Notes: generated by a model not told the origin, from the letters alone. 64,000 nucleotides of DNA from Mycobacterium gallinarum (GCF_010726765.1 NZ_AP022601.1:4836001-4900000), one strand, 5' to 3'. Positions 20,267 through 30,724 are shown, numbered from the stretch's first letter. Made by a program: numbers and translations.

Positions 20267-20557
20267 ATGTCGCAGATCATGTACAACTACCCGGCGATGC
20301 TCGGGCACGCGGGCGAGATGGCCGGCTATGCCGGTGCGATGCACGGCGTCGGTGCCGACATCGCCGCCGAGCAGGCGGCGCTGGCGAGCGCGTGGCAGGG
20401 CGATACCGGCATGACCTACCAGGCGTGGCAGGCGCAATGGAACACCAGCCTCGAGGAGCTCGTGCGGGCCTACCGCGCGATGGCCGCCACCCACGAGACG
20501 AACACCATGTCGATGAGCGCCCGCGACGCGGCCGAAGGCGCCAAGTGGGGTGGCTGA
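20267..20557 (+). CDS. esxH: ESX-3 secreted protein EsxH (TB10.4-like)
   Basis: A 96-residue WXG100 protein with the WQG turn at 43-45, a partner of EsxG and substrate of ESX-3. Compared with remembered TB10.4, the zinc-site residues His14, His76 and Glu77 are present, but position 70 is Arg (RAYRAM) instead of His. AGAGGAG lies 5-6 nt before the ATG. It is followed after 6 nt by espG3. Confidence 0.95.
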   Translation: MSQIMYNYPAMLGHAGEMAGYAGAMHGVGADIAAEQAALASAWQGDTGMTYQAWQAQWNTSLEELVRAYRAMAATHETNTMSMSARDAAEGAKWGG

Positions 20558-20563
20558 GGTTCG

Positions 20564-21445
20564 TTGACCGCTAACGCAGTCGAGCTGACCGCGGAGCAGG
20601 CCTGGTTTGTCGCTGATGCGTTGGGAGCAGGGAGCTTTCCCTGGGTTCTCGCCATCACGCCGCCCTACAGCGATCACGCGCAGCGCGCGGCGGTCGCGGC
20701 CAGGCTCTCCGCGGAGCTGGAGGCACTGGGGGTGATGACCGGGGACGGGGTCATCGATCCCGGTGTTCGGCAATGGGTCACGACGACGTGCCGGCCCCGG
20801 CGCTGGATCGACCTCAGATTTGTTCGCGGATCCGGAAACATGCTGCGCGGCCACGTCGCACGTCGCGTTGAGCAGACCGAACAGCACATCGTCGCGCTGC
20901 GTGGCGGCGGCCTGATCACGCTGACCGCCCTGGACATCGACCATCCGCAGGCACTGGTGCCCGTCCTGACCGCCGGGCTGTCGGGACGGTCGCCGGCGAA
21001 ATTCGAGGAGTTCACCATTCCCGCACGGACCGGGGCGCGCGCCGACGAGCAGCTGCGCGACGGCGCCGCGCTCGATGACGTCATCGAGTTCCTCGGCATC
21101 CCCGCGACAGCGCGCGCAGTCGTGACGGCGGCGTACGCGCCGGACCGCAGCTATGTGGAGATCGTCGCCGGCGACCACCGTGACGGCCATCGCGTGAGCA
21201 CGAATGTCGGCGTCAGCGTCGTCGACACCCGAGAGGGGCGTGTCCTCGTCGCCCCGTCGAAAGCCTTCGATGGGGAGTGGATTTCGACCTTCACCCCCGG
21301 CACGCCGCTGGCCATCGCCACCGCGATAGAGCGGCTCACTTCCACGCTGCCCGACGGGCAGTGGTTCCCCAACCAGCAGTTGACCCGAGACTTCGACTCG
21401 GACCAGAGAACGGAACACCAGCAATGGCGTCAGACAGTCAGTTGA
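20564..21445 (+). CDS. espG3: ESX-3 chaperone EspG3
   Basis: A 293-residue cytosolic chaperone that binds the tip of ESX-3 PPE proteins. Length and N-terminus (NAVELTAEQAWFVADALGAGSFPWVL) fit EspG3 (about 295 in M. tuberculosis). It starts at TTG 20564, six bases after the esxH stop, and overlaps eccD3 by 22 nt. No catalytic motif is expected. Confidence 0.94.
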   Translation: MTANAVELTAEQAWFVADALGAGSFPWVLAITPPYSDHAQRAAVAARLSAELEALGVMTGDGVIDPGVRQWVTTTCRPRRWIDLRFVRGSGNMLRGHVARRVEQTEQHIVALRGGGLITLTALDIDHPQALVPVLTAGLSGRSPAKFEEFTIPARTGARADEQLRDGAALDDVIEFLGIPATARAVVTAAYAPDRSYVEIVAGDHRDGHRVSTNVGVSVVDTREGRVLVAPSKAFDGEWISTFTPGTPLAIATAIERLTSTLPDGQWFPNQQLTRDFDSDQRTEHQQWRQTVS

Positions 21446-22863
21446 TCGGCACCAACTCCTCGGCGGTGATGCCGATCGTTCGCGTCGCCGTGCTCGCCTC
21501 GGGCGGCCCAGACTCTGCGGGCGGCGGTCGAGTCACCGACATGGCCCTGCCGACAGAGCTTCCGCTGCGCGAGATCCTGCCCGCGGTAAGGCGAATGGCG
21601 GTGGCGACGGATGACGGCGACTCTTCTGACCCTGTGCAGCTTTCGCTCGCCCCGATCGGTGGTGCGCCGTTCAGCCTCGACGCCACACTGAACACCGTCG
21701 GCGTGGTCGACGGCGATCTGCTGGCGCTGCAACCGGTACCGGCCGGGCCGCCCGCACCGCGGATCGTGGAGGACATCGGCGACGCCGCGGTCATCTTCTC
21801 TGCCGCACGGGAAAAGCCTTGGAGTGCAGGCCATATTCAGCGGGGTGCAACACTGGCCCTGATCGCACTCATCCTGACCGCAACGGTGTTCGCCACCGCG
21901 CACCGGCTCTCAGTCGGCGGCTACGCCGGGCTCATCGCGGCGTGCGGCGTCGCGGTGCTCTCCGTGCTCGTCACCATGCTCGCGTGGGGACGCGCGCCGA
22001 AACTAGCCACCGCGCTGTCGATCACAGCGCTGGTCCCGATCGCCGCGGCACTCGGGCTTTCCGTACCCGGCGAGACCGGCGCGGCGCAGGTGCTGCTTGC
22101 CGCGGCCGGCGTGACGGCGTGGGCGATCGTCAGCATCACCGTCGCAGAGCGCGCTATCGCGGTCTTCACCGCAGTGACCGTGGTGGGTGCCGCCGCCGTC
22201 CTCACCGCCGGTGCTGCGACGATCTTGCAGCTGGACGCCGTCGTCATCGCCTCGATCCTGATCGTGCTGGCCCTCGTGGTCACCGTGCAGGCCCCGCAAC
22301 TCTCCGCGACATGGTCGCGCCTGCCTGCGCCGGTGATCCCCGCGCCGGGCGACCCGACGCCGCCGCCGCCCTCGCTCAAAGTGCTGGAAGACCTCCCGCG
22401 TCGGGTGCGCGTGACCGATTCGCACCAAACCGGTTTCGTCGCAGGCGGTGTGGTGCTCGGGACCGTGGGAACCTGGCTGATTGCCGGCCCGACCGGAGTT
22501 TCGTATTGGGCGTGGTACGTCGTGGGTGCGGTCGCGCTCGGCGCGGTGTTGCGCGCCCGGGTGTGGGACTCCGCACCGTGCAAGGCGTGGCTGCTCGCCC
22601 AGCCGTTCCTGATGGGTTCCCTGTTCCTCGTCTGGTTCGCCGCCGAGGACCGCTATACCGCGGCCTGGTGGACGTTGGCGGCACTGGCCGGTCTGACGGC
22701 CGTGTTCGTGTTCGCGGCGCTCGTCCCGCGGGTCGCATCGCCGGACACCTATTCGTTGCCGATGCGCCGTCTGGTCGGCTTCCTCGCCTCCGGTGTCGAC
22801 GCGTCGCTGATTCCGGTGCTGGCGTATCTGGTTGGACTGTTCGCCTGGGTGCTGAATCGATGA
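21424..22863 (+). CDS. eccD3: ESX-3 membrane pore component EccD3
   Basis: A 479-residue polytopic protein. The N-terminal ~100 residues form the ubiquitin-like domain (MPIVRVAVLASGG ... LPLREILPAV). It is followed by about 11 hydrophobic helices, with a cytosolic Pro-rich loop near residues 300-320. EccD dimers form the inner-membrane vestibule of the ESX-3 complex. The ATG at 21424 lies inside the end of espG3; upstream in-frame sequence is shadow. Confidence 0.95.
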   Translation: MASDSQLIGTNSSAVMPIVRVAVLASGGPDSAGGGRVTDMALPTELPLREILPAVRRMAVATDDGDSSDPVQLSLAPIGGAPFSLDATLNTVGVVDGDLLALQPVPAGPPAPRIVEDIGDAAVIFSAAREKPWSAGHIQRGATLALIALILTATVFATAHRLSVGGYAGLIAACGVAVLSVLVTMLAWGRAPKLATALSITALVPIAAALGLSVPGETGAAQVLLAAAGVTAWAIVSITVAERAIAVFTAVTVVGAAAVLTAGAATILQLDAVVIASILIVLALVVTVQAPQLSATWSRLPAPVIPAPGDPTPPPPSLKVLEDLPRRVRVTDSHQTGFVAGGVVLGTVGTWLIAGPTGVSYWAWYVVGAVALGAVLRARVWDSAPCKAWLLAQPFLMGSLFLVWFAAEDRYTAAWWTLAALAGLTAVFVFAALVPRVASPDTYSLPMRRLVGFLASGVDASLIPVLAYLVGLFAWVLNR

Positions 22864-22870
22864 GGCATCG

Positions 22871-24265
22871 GTGACGTACGCGATGCTGCGTAGCGCGCTT
22901 GCGGCCACGACGGCGATGCTGGCCCTCGCGACGGTGAGTTGTCCTGCGGCAGGGGCGATCACGCCGCCCGAACTGGACGCCGGGGCGGCGCCGCCTTCTG
23001 GGGCGCCGGGTCCCGTACTGCCGATGGCGCAGCGCAACCCGTGCGTCGCGACCGGTGTGCTGCCGGGCAGCGATCCCGGTGCGGTCAACCAGAACTCGTC
23101 GATGCTCAACCTCTCCGGGGCGTGGAAGTACAGCCGCGGCGACGGACAACTCGTGGCGGTACTCGACACCGGCGTGCGGCCCGGACCACGCCTGCCGAAC
23201 GTCGACCCGGGTGGCGACTTCGTGGAAACCACCGACGGTCTGGTGGACTGCGACGGACACGGAACTCTGGTGGCCGGCCTCATCGCCGGACAACCGGGTG
23301 ACGACGATTTCTCGGGAGTTGCACCCGGGGCACGGATCCTGTCTATCCGGTCGACATCGGCGCGCTACGCACCTCGTGACACCGGGGAGGATCCCCTGAC
23401 CGCACGGGTGGCGCTCGACGTCGCAACACTCGCACGGGCCGTCGTTCGCGCGGCCGATCTCGGTGCCCGCGTCATCAACATCTCGGCGGTGACGTGCCTG
23501 CCCGCCAACAAGACTGTCGAACAGACCGAACTCGGCGCCGCGCTGCGCTACGCCGCGGTCGACAAGGACGCCGTCATCATCGCGGCGGCCGGTAACAACA
23601 AGGCCGGATTGAATCCTGGTTCGGCCTGTCCGTCGAATCCGCTGTCGGATCCGGGTCGCCCCGAGGACCCGAGAAACTGGGCAGGCGTGACCGAGATCTC
23701 GATCCCGTCGTGGTGGCAGCAGTACGTCCTGTCCGTCGGCTCATTGAATTCGACCGGCACGGCCTCGAATTTCACCATGGCCGGCCCGTGGGTGGGAATC
23801 GCGGCGCCGGGTGAGAACATCACTTCGGTCGGAAACGCCGATGGTGGCGGGCTCGCCAACGCGTTGCCCAACGAGCAGGGTGAGCTTTTCCCCCTCAACA
23901 GCGCAAGCTTCGCCGCTGCGTATGTCTCCGGCGTTGCGGCATTGGTGCGCAGCCGATTTCCGGAGTTGACCGCCGAGCAGGTGGTCGAACGACTGACGGC
24001 GGGCGCGCAGGGGGCGGCTCGCGCGCCGTCCAACCTGACCGGCGCCGGGCTCGTCGATGCCGTCGCGTCGTTGACGTGGGACGTCAGCGCCGCGAGCGAC
24101 GTCGCCGGTGAACCTCAACCCAAGCCGATAGCCGCCCCGCCGCAGCCGGCACCACCGGAGAACACGCCGCGCACGGTCGCGTTCGTCGGCACCGGTGTGC
24201 TGGCGCTGGTCGCCGCCGTCACCGCGGGGGTCGCCGCCCAAAGACGAAAGACGGAGACAAAGTGA
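22871..24265 (+). CDS. mycP3: ESX-3 mycosin protease MycP3
   Basis: A 464-residue membrane-anchored subtilisin-like serine protease (S8). It has an N-terminal signal segment, the catalytic Asp99 in VLDTGV, His130 in DGHGTLVAG and Ser346 in NSASFAAAYVSG, then a Pro-rich linker and a C-terminal membrane helix (FVGTGVLALVAAVTAGVAA) with a basic tail. The triad is complete. GTG start at 22871; its TGA overlaps the eccE3 GTG. Mycosins stabilise the ESX membrane complex and process some substrates. Confidence 0.95.
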   Translation: MTYAMLRSALAATTAMLALATVSCPAAGAITPPELDAGAAPPSGAPGPVLPMAQRNPCVATGVLPGSDPGAVNQNSSMLNLSGAWKYSRGDGQLVAVLDTGVRPGPRLPNVDPGGDFVETTDGLVDCDGHGTLVAGLIAGQPGDDDFSGVAPGARILSIRSTSARYAPRDTGEDPLTARVALDVATLARAVVRAADLGARVINISAVTCLPANKTVEQTELGAALRYAAVDKDAVIIAAAGNNKAGLNPGSACPSNPLSDPGRPEDPRNWAGVTEISIPSWWQQYVLSVGSLNSTGTASNFTMAGPWVGIAAPGENITSVGNADGGGLANALPNEQGELFPLNSASFAAAYVSGVAALVRSRFPELTAEQVVERLTAGAQGAARAPSNLTGAGLVDAVASLTWDVSAASDVAGEPQPKPIAAPPQPAPPENTPRTVAFVGTGVLALVAAVTAGVAAQRRKTETK

Positions 24266-25206
24266 CCATCCGAATCGCGCTCGCGCTACTTCTCATCGTT
24301 CCCGCTGCCATGGCCTACCCGTGGGAGTCCGACACCGACTGGTGGGTTTTCGGTGTCGCCATCGGCGTCACGCTGTTCGCCTTCGCCTGGTGGCGTGGAC
24401 TGTTCGTGACACAGATGATCGGTCGTGTCTTCGCGATCTGGCGGCGCAACCATTCCAAGCCGAAGCCAACGGCGGCCGGCGAAGCCACCGTTGTATTGCA
24501 CGTCGACGATCCGGCCGGAATGGGCCTTTCGCTTCCGACGGTGGCCGGGTACGTCGAACGTTTCGGCATCCGTTGCGACAAGGTCCGGGTGACCAACCGC
24601 GACGACGGTGGCGTCCGCTCGACCTGGATCAGCATGACGCTGCGCGCCGTCGACAACCTGGCGGCGCTCAGGGCCCGTTCCGGTGACCTCCCCCTGTCGG
24701 ACACGGCCCAGATCGTCGGTCGCCGACTCGCCGATCACCTCCGCGAGGATGGTCTGCTGGCGGTCATCGTCGACGGTGCGTCGACGCCGCTGACCGGTGG
24801 CGGCCGCGAGAAGTGGCGCGGAGTCCGGGACGACGGCGGATTCGTTTCGGCGTATGGAATCCCGGTCGACGACGCCCTCCCCGATCGGCTCGCCGAGTTG
24901 TGGTCGCAGCCGACGGAGACTTGGACAGTACTCGAATTCGGTGGCACCTCGGCACAACCCAGGGTGCGAGCACTGTGCGCCATCCGGACCGCTGAACCGG
25001 TGCGCGGTACGCCCATGGCCGGTCTCACGGCCCAACCCGGCATTCAGGGACTGTTGCTCACCGCGTTGGCGCCGGGTTCGGCGGAACGCCTCGACATCCC
25101 GAGCAGCCCACTGCCTCAGGGACTGCTCGAGCCGGCCGGATGGATGGTGGGCGGCCGTTGGTCAGTCGAACATGAAATCGCGCATGAAGCGGGTCATCCT
25201 GCGTAG
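24262..25206 (+). CDS. eccE3: ESX-3 membrane component EccE3
   Basis: A 314-residue last core gene of ESX-3, with two N-terminal membrane helices (IALALLLIVPAAMAY and WVFGVAIGVTLFAFAWW) and a cytosolic/peripheral domain. The start is the GTG overlapping the mycP3 stop. The 3' end overlaps the convergent hydrolase gene by 45 nt. The size is slightly below M. tuberculosis EccE3 (about 331). Confidence 0.93.
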   Translation: MTIRIALALLLIVPAAMAYPWESDTDWWVFGVAIGVTLFAFAWWRGLFVTQMIGRVFAIWRRNHSKPKPTAAGEATVVLHVDDPAGMGLSLPTVAGYVERFGIRCDKVRVTNRDDGGVRSTWISMTLRAVDNLAALRARSGDLPLSDTAQIVGRRLADHLREDGLLAVIVDGASTPLTGGGREKWRGVRDDGGFVSAYGIPVDDALPDRLAELWSQPTETWTVLEFGGTSAQPRVRALCAIRTAEPVRGTPMAGLTAQPGIQGLLLTALAPGSAERLDIPSSPLPQGLLEPAGWMVGGRWSVEHEIAHEAGHPA

Positions 25207-26367
25207 GTAGTCAGGCTGGCTGACGTGCAGGATGTGGTTGCCGGGGAACCAGTGAAACGCGCAGCGATCCCAGTGCTCCCATAGCATTTCGGCCTGCTCC
25301 GGCGGCGCCAGCCGATCACCGAGACCGGTGATGATCAGCCGCCGGTCCTTGGGAACCAGAGGCTCGTAGTTCAGCGGCGACGAGAAACGTGCCGCCGCCT
25401 TGGTGAGCTCCGAGTCGGTGTTCGACAGCAGGCTCCGCAGTTGGACGACCTTGTTGGCGGGGAACCATTCGTCGACGGTTTGGTCGGGCGCGACGACAGG
25501 GACGTTCGGAATGACCGCCTGGATCCGGTCATCGACGCTGGCGATCAGCGCAGAGGTGTAGCCGCCCAACGACATTCCGGTCAGACCGATGCGGTCGACG
25601 CCGGTGAACTCCAGGTAGTCGATGATCGACCTGAAGTCGTGCACGGCCTGTGCCATGGCTTCCGCGAAACCGGAGAAGCCGTTCGCGAAAAAGCCGTAAC
25701 CGCTGAACGGCGAGCCTTTTTCGGCGCGGCTGCCGTGAAACGGCATGGTGTACAACAGGACGTCGTAGCCGGACCGGTAGAACCACGGCAGCGAGAAGAA
25801 CAGGCCGTTGAACAGATACGGCGACCCCATGAAGCCGTGAATGACGCACAGTGTCGGGTGGGGTCCGTCGTCGTGGCGCCAGTGTTGGGCATGTACCACG
25901 TTGTTGCGCGCGAAGCCTCGGCACTGTTCACGCAACGCCGGATTGACCGCTTCGAAGCTGCTGTCGAAACGGATGTTGTGCACATTGCCCTTGGCGATCC
26001 ACTCGGCGATCGGGCTGGCTGGGCGTGAGGCGACCCGCGGCACCTCGGTCGGCGTGGGAAAGGACAACGTGGGGTCCTTCGCCGAAGCCAGTTCGGCGTA
26101 GAACCGCAATTGATCTTGTTCGGCCCGCGCTCGGCTGCCGCGCAGCCCGCCGACGAGCGTCGGCAGCATCGTCGTCGCGAGCAGCGAGGCGATGGCGGTC
26201 CGTAGGGCGATGTCGGCCACTGCGGACGAGTCCACGATGAGTCGTTGGCGCAGTGTGAGATCGCCGCGACGCGGGAGTCCTTGGACGGTTGCGTCAGCCC
26301 CGGGGACATCGGGTACGGGGATGGGTGGATCCACCGGGGTGGTGTCCGAAGTGGTCACGTTCCGCAT
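25162..26367 (-). CDS. Alpha/beta hydrolase (Rv0293c-like)
   Basis: A 401-residue alpha/beta hydrolase with a ~110-residue N-terminal extension. It has a His-Gly oxyanion region (LCVIHGFMGSPYLFNG), the nucleophile elbow GMSLGG, an acid in GLGDRLAPP and a His in PGNHILHVSQ. It occupies the place of Rv0293c, downstream of and convergent with eccE3. Its start is only 26 bp from the divergent tam start, so either the promoters are buried in coding sequence or the true start is further in. Function and link to ESX-3 are unknown. Confidence 0.82.
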   Translation of the reverse strand: MRNVTTSDTTPVDPPIPVPDVPGADATVQGLPRRGDLTLRQRLIVDSSAVADIALRTAIASLLATTMLPTLVGGLRGSRARAEQDQLRFYAELASAKDPTLSFPTPTEVPRVASRPASPIAEWIAKGNVHNIRFDSSFEAVNPALREQCRGFARNNVVHAQHWRHDDGPHPTLCVIHGFMGSPYLFNGLFFSLPWFYRSGYDVLLYTMPFHGSRAEKGSPFSGYGFFANGFSGFAEAMAQAVHDFRSIIDYLEFTGVDRIGLTGMSLGGYTSALIASVDDRIQAVIPNVPVVAPDQTVDEWFPANKVVQLRSLLSNTDSELTKAAARFSSPLNYEPLVPKDRRLIITGLGDRLAPPEQAEMLWEHWDRCAFHWFPGNHILHVSQPDYLRRMTRFMRDFMFD

Positions 26368-26393
26368 CGTAACCCGAGTGCAAGACTGGCCCC

Positions 26394-27155
26394 ATGTGGA
26401 ATCCTGACGTTTATCTGACCTATGCCGACCACCGCGGCAGGCCGTTTGTCGACTTGATGTCGCGGGTGGCGGCCGAATCGCCGCGGCGGGTGGTCGACCT
26501 TGGATGCGGTCCGGGAAACCTCACCGTCAGCCTGGCGCAACGTTGGCCTGACGCCACGATCGAGGCTTGGGACAGTTCTCCGGAAATGGTGGAGGCGGCG
26601 CGTGACCGTGGTGTCGATGCCGACGTGGGCGACGTGGGCGACTGGGTACCGCAATCCGACACCGACGTCGTGCTGACCAATGCGGTGCTGCATTGGGTGC
26701 CCGACCACGCTGAGCTGCTGGTCCGATGGGCCGGTCAGCTGTCAGCCGGAGCCTGGATCGCGATGCAGGTTCCTGGCAACTTCGACGCCCCGTCGCACGC
26801 GGCCGTGCGCACGCTCGCACGTCGGGACCGGTGGTCAGAGCCGTTGCGGGACTTTCCGTTCCGCGAGGTACAGGTCGATGACGCGGCGGGGTATGCAGCG
26901 CTGCTGGCCGACGCTGGTTGTCGGGTCGACGCGTGGGAGACGATCTACGTCCACGAGCTCAGCGGCGAGAACCCGGTGCTGGAGTGGATCACCGGAACAG
27001 CGCTGACGCCGGTGAAGAGCCGGCTCGACGAGACGCAGTGGCAGCAGTTCCGCGAGGAGCTGATCCCGATGCTCGACGAGGCCTACCCGATGCGACCGGA
27101 CGGCACGAGATTCTTTCCGTTTCGCCGGATATTCGTTGTTGCACAGGTGAATTAG
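26394..27155 (+). CDS. tam: Trans-aconitate 2-methyltransferase
   Basis: A 253-residue class I SAM methyltransferase with the Tam N-terminus ([21 protein letters not shown]), the SAM loop [12 protein letters not shown] and the acidic [11 protein letters not shown]. Length and position match Rv0294 (about 261). Tam methylates trans-aconitate, a spontaneous by-product of the TCA cycle. The 3' end overlaps the convergent cysNC gene by 4 nt. Confidence 0.87.
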   Translation: MWNPDVYLTYADHRGRPFVDLMSRVAAESPRRVVDLGCGPGNLTVSLAQRWPDATIEAWDSSPEMVEAARDRGVDADVGDVGDWVPQSDTDVVLTNAVLHWVPDHAELLVRWAGQLSAGAWIAMQVPGNFDAPSHAAVRTLARRDRWSEPLRDFPFREVQVDDAAGYAALLADAGCRVDAWETIYVHELSGENPVLEWITGTALTPVKSRLDETQWQQFREELIPMLDEAYPMRPDGTRFFPFRRIFVVAQVN

Positions 27156-29013
27156 ATGGCGCGTTTCTGGTTGAGCAGTTCGATGACCTGTGCGACGAGC
27201 TTGTCGATGTCGGCGCCGGTGGTATCCAGCACGAGGTCCGGGGACTCCGGTGCCTCGTAGGGAGCGTCGACTCCGGTGAGTCCCTTCAGTTCACCGGAAC
27301 GAGCCCTGGCGTAGAGGCCCTTGGGGTCGCGCTTGGCGCACTCCTCAACCGGAGTCGAGACGTACACCTCGATGAACGACAGCTTGGCAGCGTCGTTGAG
27401 GGCACGGGCGATCTCGCGGTCCGACTTCAGCGGCGACACCAGCGAGGCCAGCGCCACCGCGCCTGCGTCGGCGAACAGCCTGGTCAGGTGCCCGACGCGA
27501 CGAATGTTCTCGGCACGATCGCCCGGCGAGAAGCCGAGATCATCTGACAGGCCGTGCCGGATGTTGTCGCCGTCGAGCAGGTAGGCCACGTCGCCGGCCT
27601 CGACAAGTGCCCGCTCGACGGCGACCGCGACAGTGGACTTGCCCGATGCCGGGAGACCCGTGAACCAGATGGTGGCGCCGCGTTGCCCGGTCGCCTTCCA
27701 CCGGTGGCCGCGATCCAACGAGGAGGGATGCCAACGGATGTCGTTGCGCGTCTGCACTCCTGGCTTGACTTCGCGCGGTTCGATGATCGTGCCCGCACCG
27801 ACGGTGTCATTGGTGGTCTCGTCTATCAGGATGAACGCGCCGCTGTCGCGGTTGTCCGTATACGAGTCGGCGATGACGACTGAACTCGTCCGCAGCGTCA
27901 CCTCGCCGATGTCGTTGAGTACCAACTCGACTGGGTTGTCGAGCTCGTCGAGCGTCTCGGGATCGAGCCATGAATGAAGGGCCTGCACGGTGGCGCGAAC
28001 CGTTCGGGTGCCCTGCTTGAGCGCGAGCCGGTCGCCGGCGCGCAGCGGGCTGTCGAGGAACCAGCAGACCGTGACGTCGAGTTCACGTGCGAGCACGGGC
28101 AGCGCGGCGTCGTCGGCACCGCTGACGAAGACGTCGCCACGACCGACGTCGATGTCGTCGGCCAGCTCGATGGATACCGACAGCGGGGCGACGGCGGTCG
28201 TGCGCTCGTCATCGAGAGTGTCGATGACGGTTACCGTCGAACGGGTTCCGGACGGAAGGCTGACAACGGGGTCACCGACCTCGAGTGTCCCGGCGGAGAG
28301 CCGACCGGTATAGCGCCGGCGCTGCTCTGGGGTCGGTCGCGACACCCACTGCACCGGCAACCGCAGCTTCTCCGGCTCGGGGTGCGGTGCCGACAACTCG
28401 ATGCCCTCGAGGAATTCCAGCAGTGTCGGTCCGTCGTACCACGGTGTGCGTTCGGACCGGTGTACGACGTTGTCCCCGTGCTTGGCCGCGATGGGGATGA
28501 CGGTGACATCGATTCCGCCGAGACGTTCAGCGGCCTGCCGAATTTCGGCCACGACGTCGTCGAACCGGCCCTGGTCGAAATCGACGAGATCGATTTTGTT
28601 TACCGCGGCGACGAAATGCCTGATGCCCAAAAGTTTTGCGATCCGGGCATGCCGGTTGGTCTGTCGCAGCACGCCGGCGCGGGCGTCCACGAGCAGGATG
28701 GCCGCGTGGGCGTTTGAGGCGCCGGTGAACATGTTGCGGGTGTATCGCTCGTGGCCGGGGGTGTCGGCGAGGATGTAGCTGCGCGCCTCGGTGGAGAAGA
28801 GCGATACGCCACATCGATCGTGATGCCCTGCTCCCGTTCGGCGCGCAGGCCGTCGGAGAGCGCGGCCAGGCCCGCGACGCCATCCTCGTCGGTGACCGCG
28901 TCGAGGTGGTCGAGGGGGAGGCTGTCGGTGTCGTGCAGCAGTCGCCCGATCAGCGTGCTCTTGCCGTCGTCGACCGATCCGGCGGTGGTGATTCTCAACA
29001 GCTGGCGAGTCAT
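27152..29013 (-). pseudogene. cysNC: Sulfate adenylyltransferase GTPase / APS kinase CysNC, frameshifted
   Basis: Bifunctional CysN (GTPase that drives ATP sulfurylase) plus CysC (APS kinase making PAPS). The ATG at 29013 overlaps the cysD stop. The first frame gives the P-loop GSVDDGKST and [13 protein letters not shown], then turns to nonsense. From 28798 leftwards a second frame resumes with [28 protein letters not shown] and a complete CysC domain (GLPASGKST, LLDGDNIRHGLSDDLG). Two bases (28799-28800) stand where one codon, usually Tyr or Phe, is expected, so 1 nt is missing. Repaired, it would be 620 residues, near the usual ~614. It may be a real mutation or a sequencing error. The reading open upstream of 29013 in the second frame lacks the P-loop and is not the real N-terminus. 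Confidence 0.85.
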
Positions 29014-29924
29014 CAGAAATATCCCTCGCGCTTACGGTCCTCCATGGCGGCGGCGGAGGTGCGATCGTCGGCACGTGTCTCGCCGCGCTCGGAGACGGTG
29101 GCCGCCGAGATCTCGGCGATGACTCCCTCGATATCGGTCGCCCGGGAGCGCACCGCGCCGGTGATGGTCAAGTCGCCGACGGTGCGGTAGCGCACCCATT
29201 CCGTCGACGCGGTCTCGCCGTCTTCGGGTTTGGCGTATTCGGAGACCGCGAGCAGGATGCCGTCTCGTTCGAAGACCTCCCGCTCGTGGGCGAAGTAGAT
29301 CGACGGCAGCTCAAGGTCTTCCAGCTCGATATAGCGCCACACGTCGAGCTCGGTCCAATTGCTGAGCGGAAATACCCGGACCTGTTCGCCCTTCTTGATC
29401 CGGCCGTTGTAGAGCGACCAGGGTTCCGGCCGTTGCGCGCGTGGATCCCATTGGCCGAACTCGTCACGGAAGCTGAGGATGCGTTCCTTGGCGCGGGCTC
29501 GCTCCTCGTCTCGGCGCGCACCACCGAACGCCGCGTCGAAGCCGCCGGCTTCCAGGCCGTCGAGCAGGGTGCGGGTCTGCTGCCGGTTGCGGGAGGCGGC
29601 CGGACCCGGGTCCGGCACCCGGCCGCTGTCGATCGATTCCTGTACCGACGCGACGAGCAGCTTGTGGCCCTCGCCGGTGACCCGGCGGTCGCGGAACTCG
29701 ATGACCTCGTCGAAGTTGTGGCCGGTGTCGACATGCATGACCGGGAACGGTAGCGGCGTCGGCCGAAATGCCTTCTCCGCCAGCCGCAGAAGCACGATGG
29801 AGTCCTTGCCGGCAGAGAACAGCAGCACTGGTCGCTCGAGTTCGGCGACCACCTCGCGGATGATGTGCACCGCCTCGGCCTCGAGTGCCCGCAGCTCGTC
29901 GACGTGCAGCGTGTCGACCGTCAT
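29013..29924 (-). CDS. cysD: Sulfate adenylyltransferase subunit 2 CysD
   Basis: A 303-residue ATP-sulfurylase subunit, of the size of E. coli CysD. The PP-loop reads [13 protein letters not shown]. The conserved [33 protein letters not shown] and the [15 protein letters not shown] segment are present. It makes APS from ATP and sulfate together with the CysN GTPase. ATG at 29924 overlaps the stf0 stop (ATGA), and its own stop overlaps the cysNC start (TGATG), so stf0-cysD-cysNC form one coupled operon. Confidence 0.93.
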   Translation of the reverse strand: MTVDTLHVDELRALEAEAVHIIREVVAELERPVLLFSAGKDSIVLLRLAEKAFRPTPLPFPVMHVDTGHNFDEVIEFRDRRVTGEGHKLLVASVQESIDSGRVPDPGPAASRNRQQTRTLLDGLEAGGFDAAFGGARRDEERARAKERILSFRDEFGQWDPRAQRPEPWSLYNGRIKKGEQVRVFPLSNWTELDVWRYIELEDLELPSIYFAHEREVFERDGILLAVSEYAKPEDGETASTEWVRYRTVGDLTITGAVRSRATDIEGVIAEISAATVSERGETRADDRTSAAAMEDRKREGYF

Positions 29925-30724
29925 GTCGGCAACCCCTCCCGTTCCGCATCCGCGCGGTAGCGGTCCACCCATTCGTCCGAGCGCTGATCGGCTTGACGTT
30001 CCAACACAGGTGCGGGAGCCAACCGACGGTCCTGACCGATTGCCTCGAGTACGTCGCCCACAATCTGAGTGAGGTTGCGCCACAACACCGGATAGGGGAT
30101 CTCCATCGGCTTGACCTGCTCCTCGGCGAACCAGTTGCGCCAACCGACCTCCTGTTCGCGCAGCATCGTGATCACGTGAGCGATGGCGCCTGCGTGGTAT
30201 TCGGCGCGGGAGTCCCGCGTCGGGTCAGGCCGACCTCGCCACACGCGGGTCTGCACCGCCCGCCAGAACGAAACCGCCTGGGAGACAACATCGGGCCGGT
30301 ACACGTGGACTAGAACCGGATCGCTGCCGACGACATCGCGGATCGCGGCGAGCAGACCGTCACCGGACCGGTTCGGCAGACCCGCTGCCCGCTCGACGAG
30401 CAAGGGCGTCTGATTCCACATCAGCTTGCCACCCCACACCCCGTTGGGGGTGCGTCCTACTGTCTGGATGTAGTCGCGCCAGATCTCCGGCGGTGCGAGA
30501 TCCGGTTTGCCCTCGTCCAGTGGGTCCAGCAGACGGATGATCGACTCGTCCTGTACGCCTTCGAACCATTGGCGTGGCTGTGGCGACTGGCTGGTGGTCG
30601 GCAGATATTGAAAGAACTCCTGAGGCTCACCCGCGACGCCGGTCGCTCGCAAAGATTCGACCAAGAGCGTGCTCCCGCTGCGTTGCGACGCAAGCACGAG
30701 ATAAGCGGTCGGACGGGCTGACAT
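29921..30724 (-). CDS. stf0: Trehalose 2-sulfotransferase Stf0
   Basis: A 267-residue sulfotransferase, the same length as Rv0295c. The 5'-phosphosulfate loop is [13 protein letters not shown], and [20 protein letters not shown] and the 3'-phosphate region [16 protein letters not shown] follow. Stf0 transfers sulfate from PAPS to trehalose, the first step of sulfolipid synthesis in M. tuberculosis and known also in M. smegmatis. Here it heads an operon with the PAPS-making cysD-cysNC, so enzyme and donor would be made together. No pks2/papA sulfolipid genes are in the window. Confidence 0.93.
   Translation of the reverse strand: MSARPTAYLVLASQRSGSTLLVESLRATGVAGEPQEFFQYLPTTSQSPQPRQWFEGVQDESIIRLLDPLDEGKPDLAPPEIWRDYIQTVGRTPNGVWGGKLMWNQTPLLVERAAGLPNRSGDGLLAAIRDVVGSDPVLVHVYRPDVVSQAVSFWRAVQTRVWRGRPDPTRDSRAEYHAGAIAHVITMLREQEVGWRNWFAEEQVKPMEIPYPVLWRNLTQIVGDVLEAIGQDRRLAPAPVLERQADQRSDEWVDRYRADAEREGLPT

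Noticed and set aside
27152..29074. A single 640-residue open frame that could be taken as intact CysNC
   Set aside because: Its first ~90 residues are Arg/Pro-rich and lack the P-loop; the real N-terminus lies in another frame from 29013, so this is the post-frameshift frame with a shadow extension.
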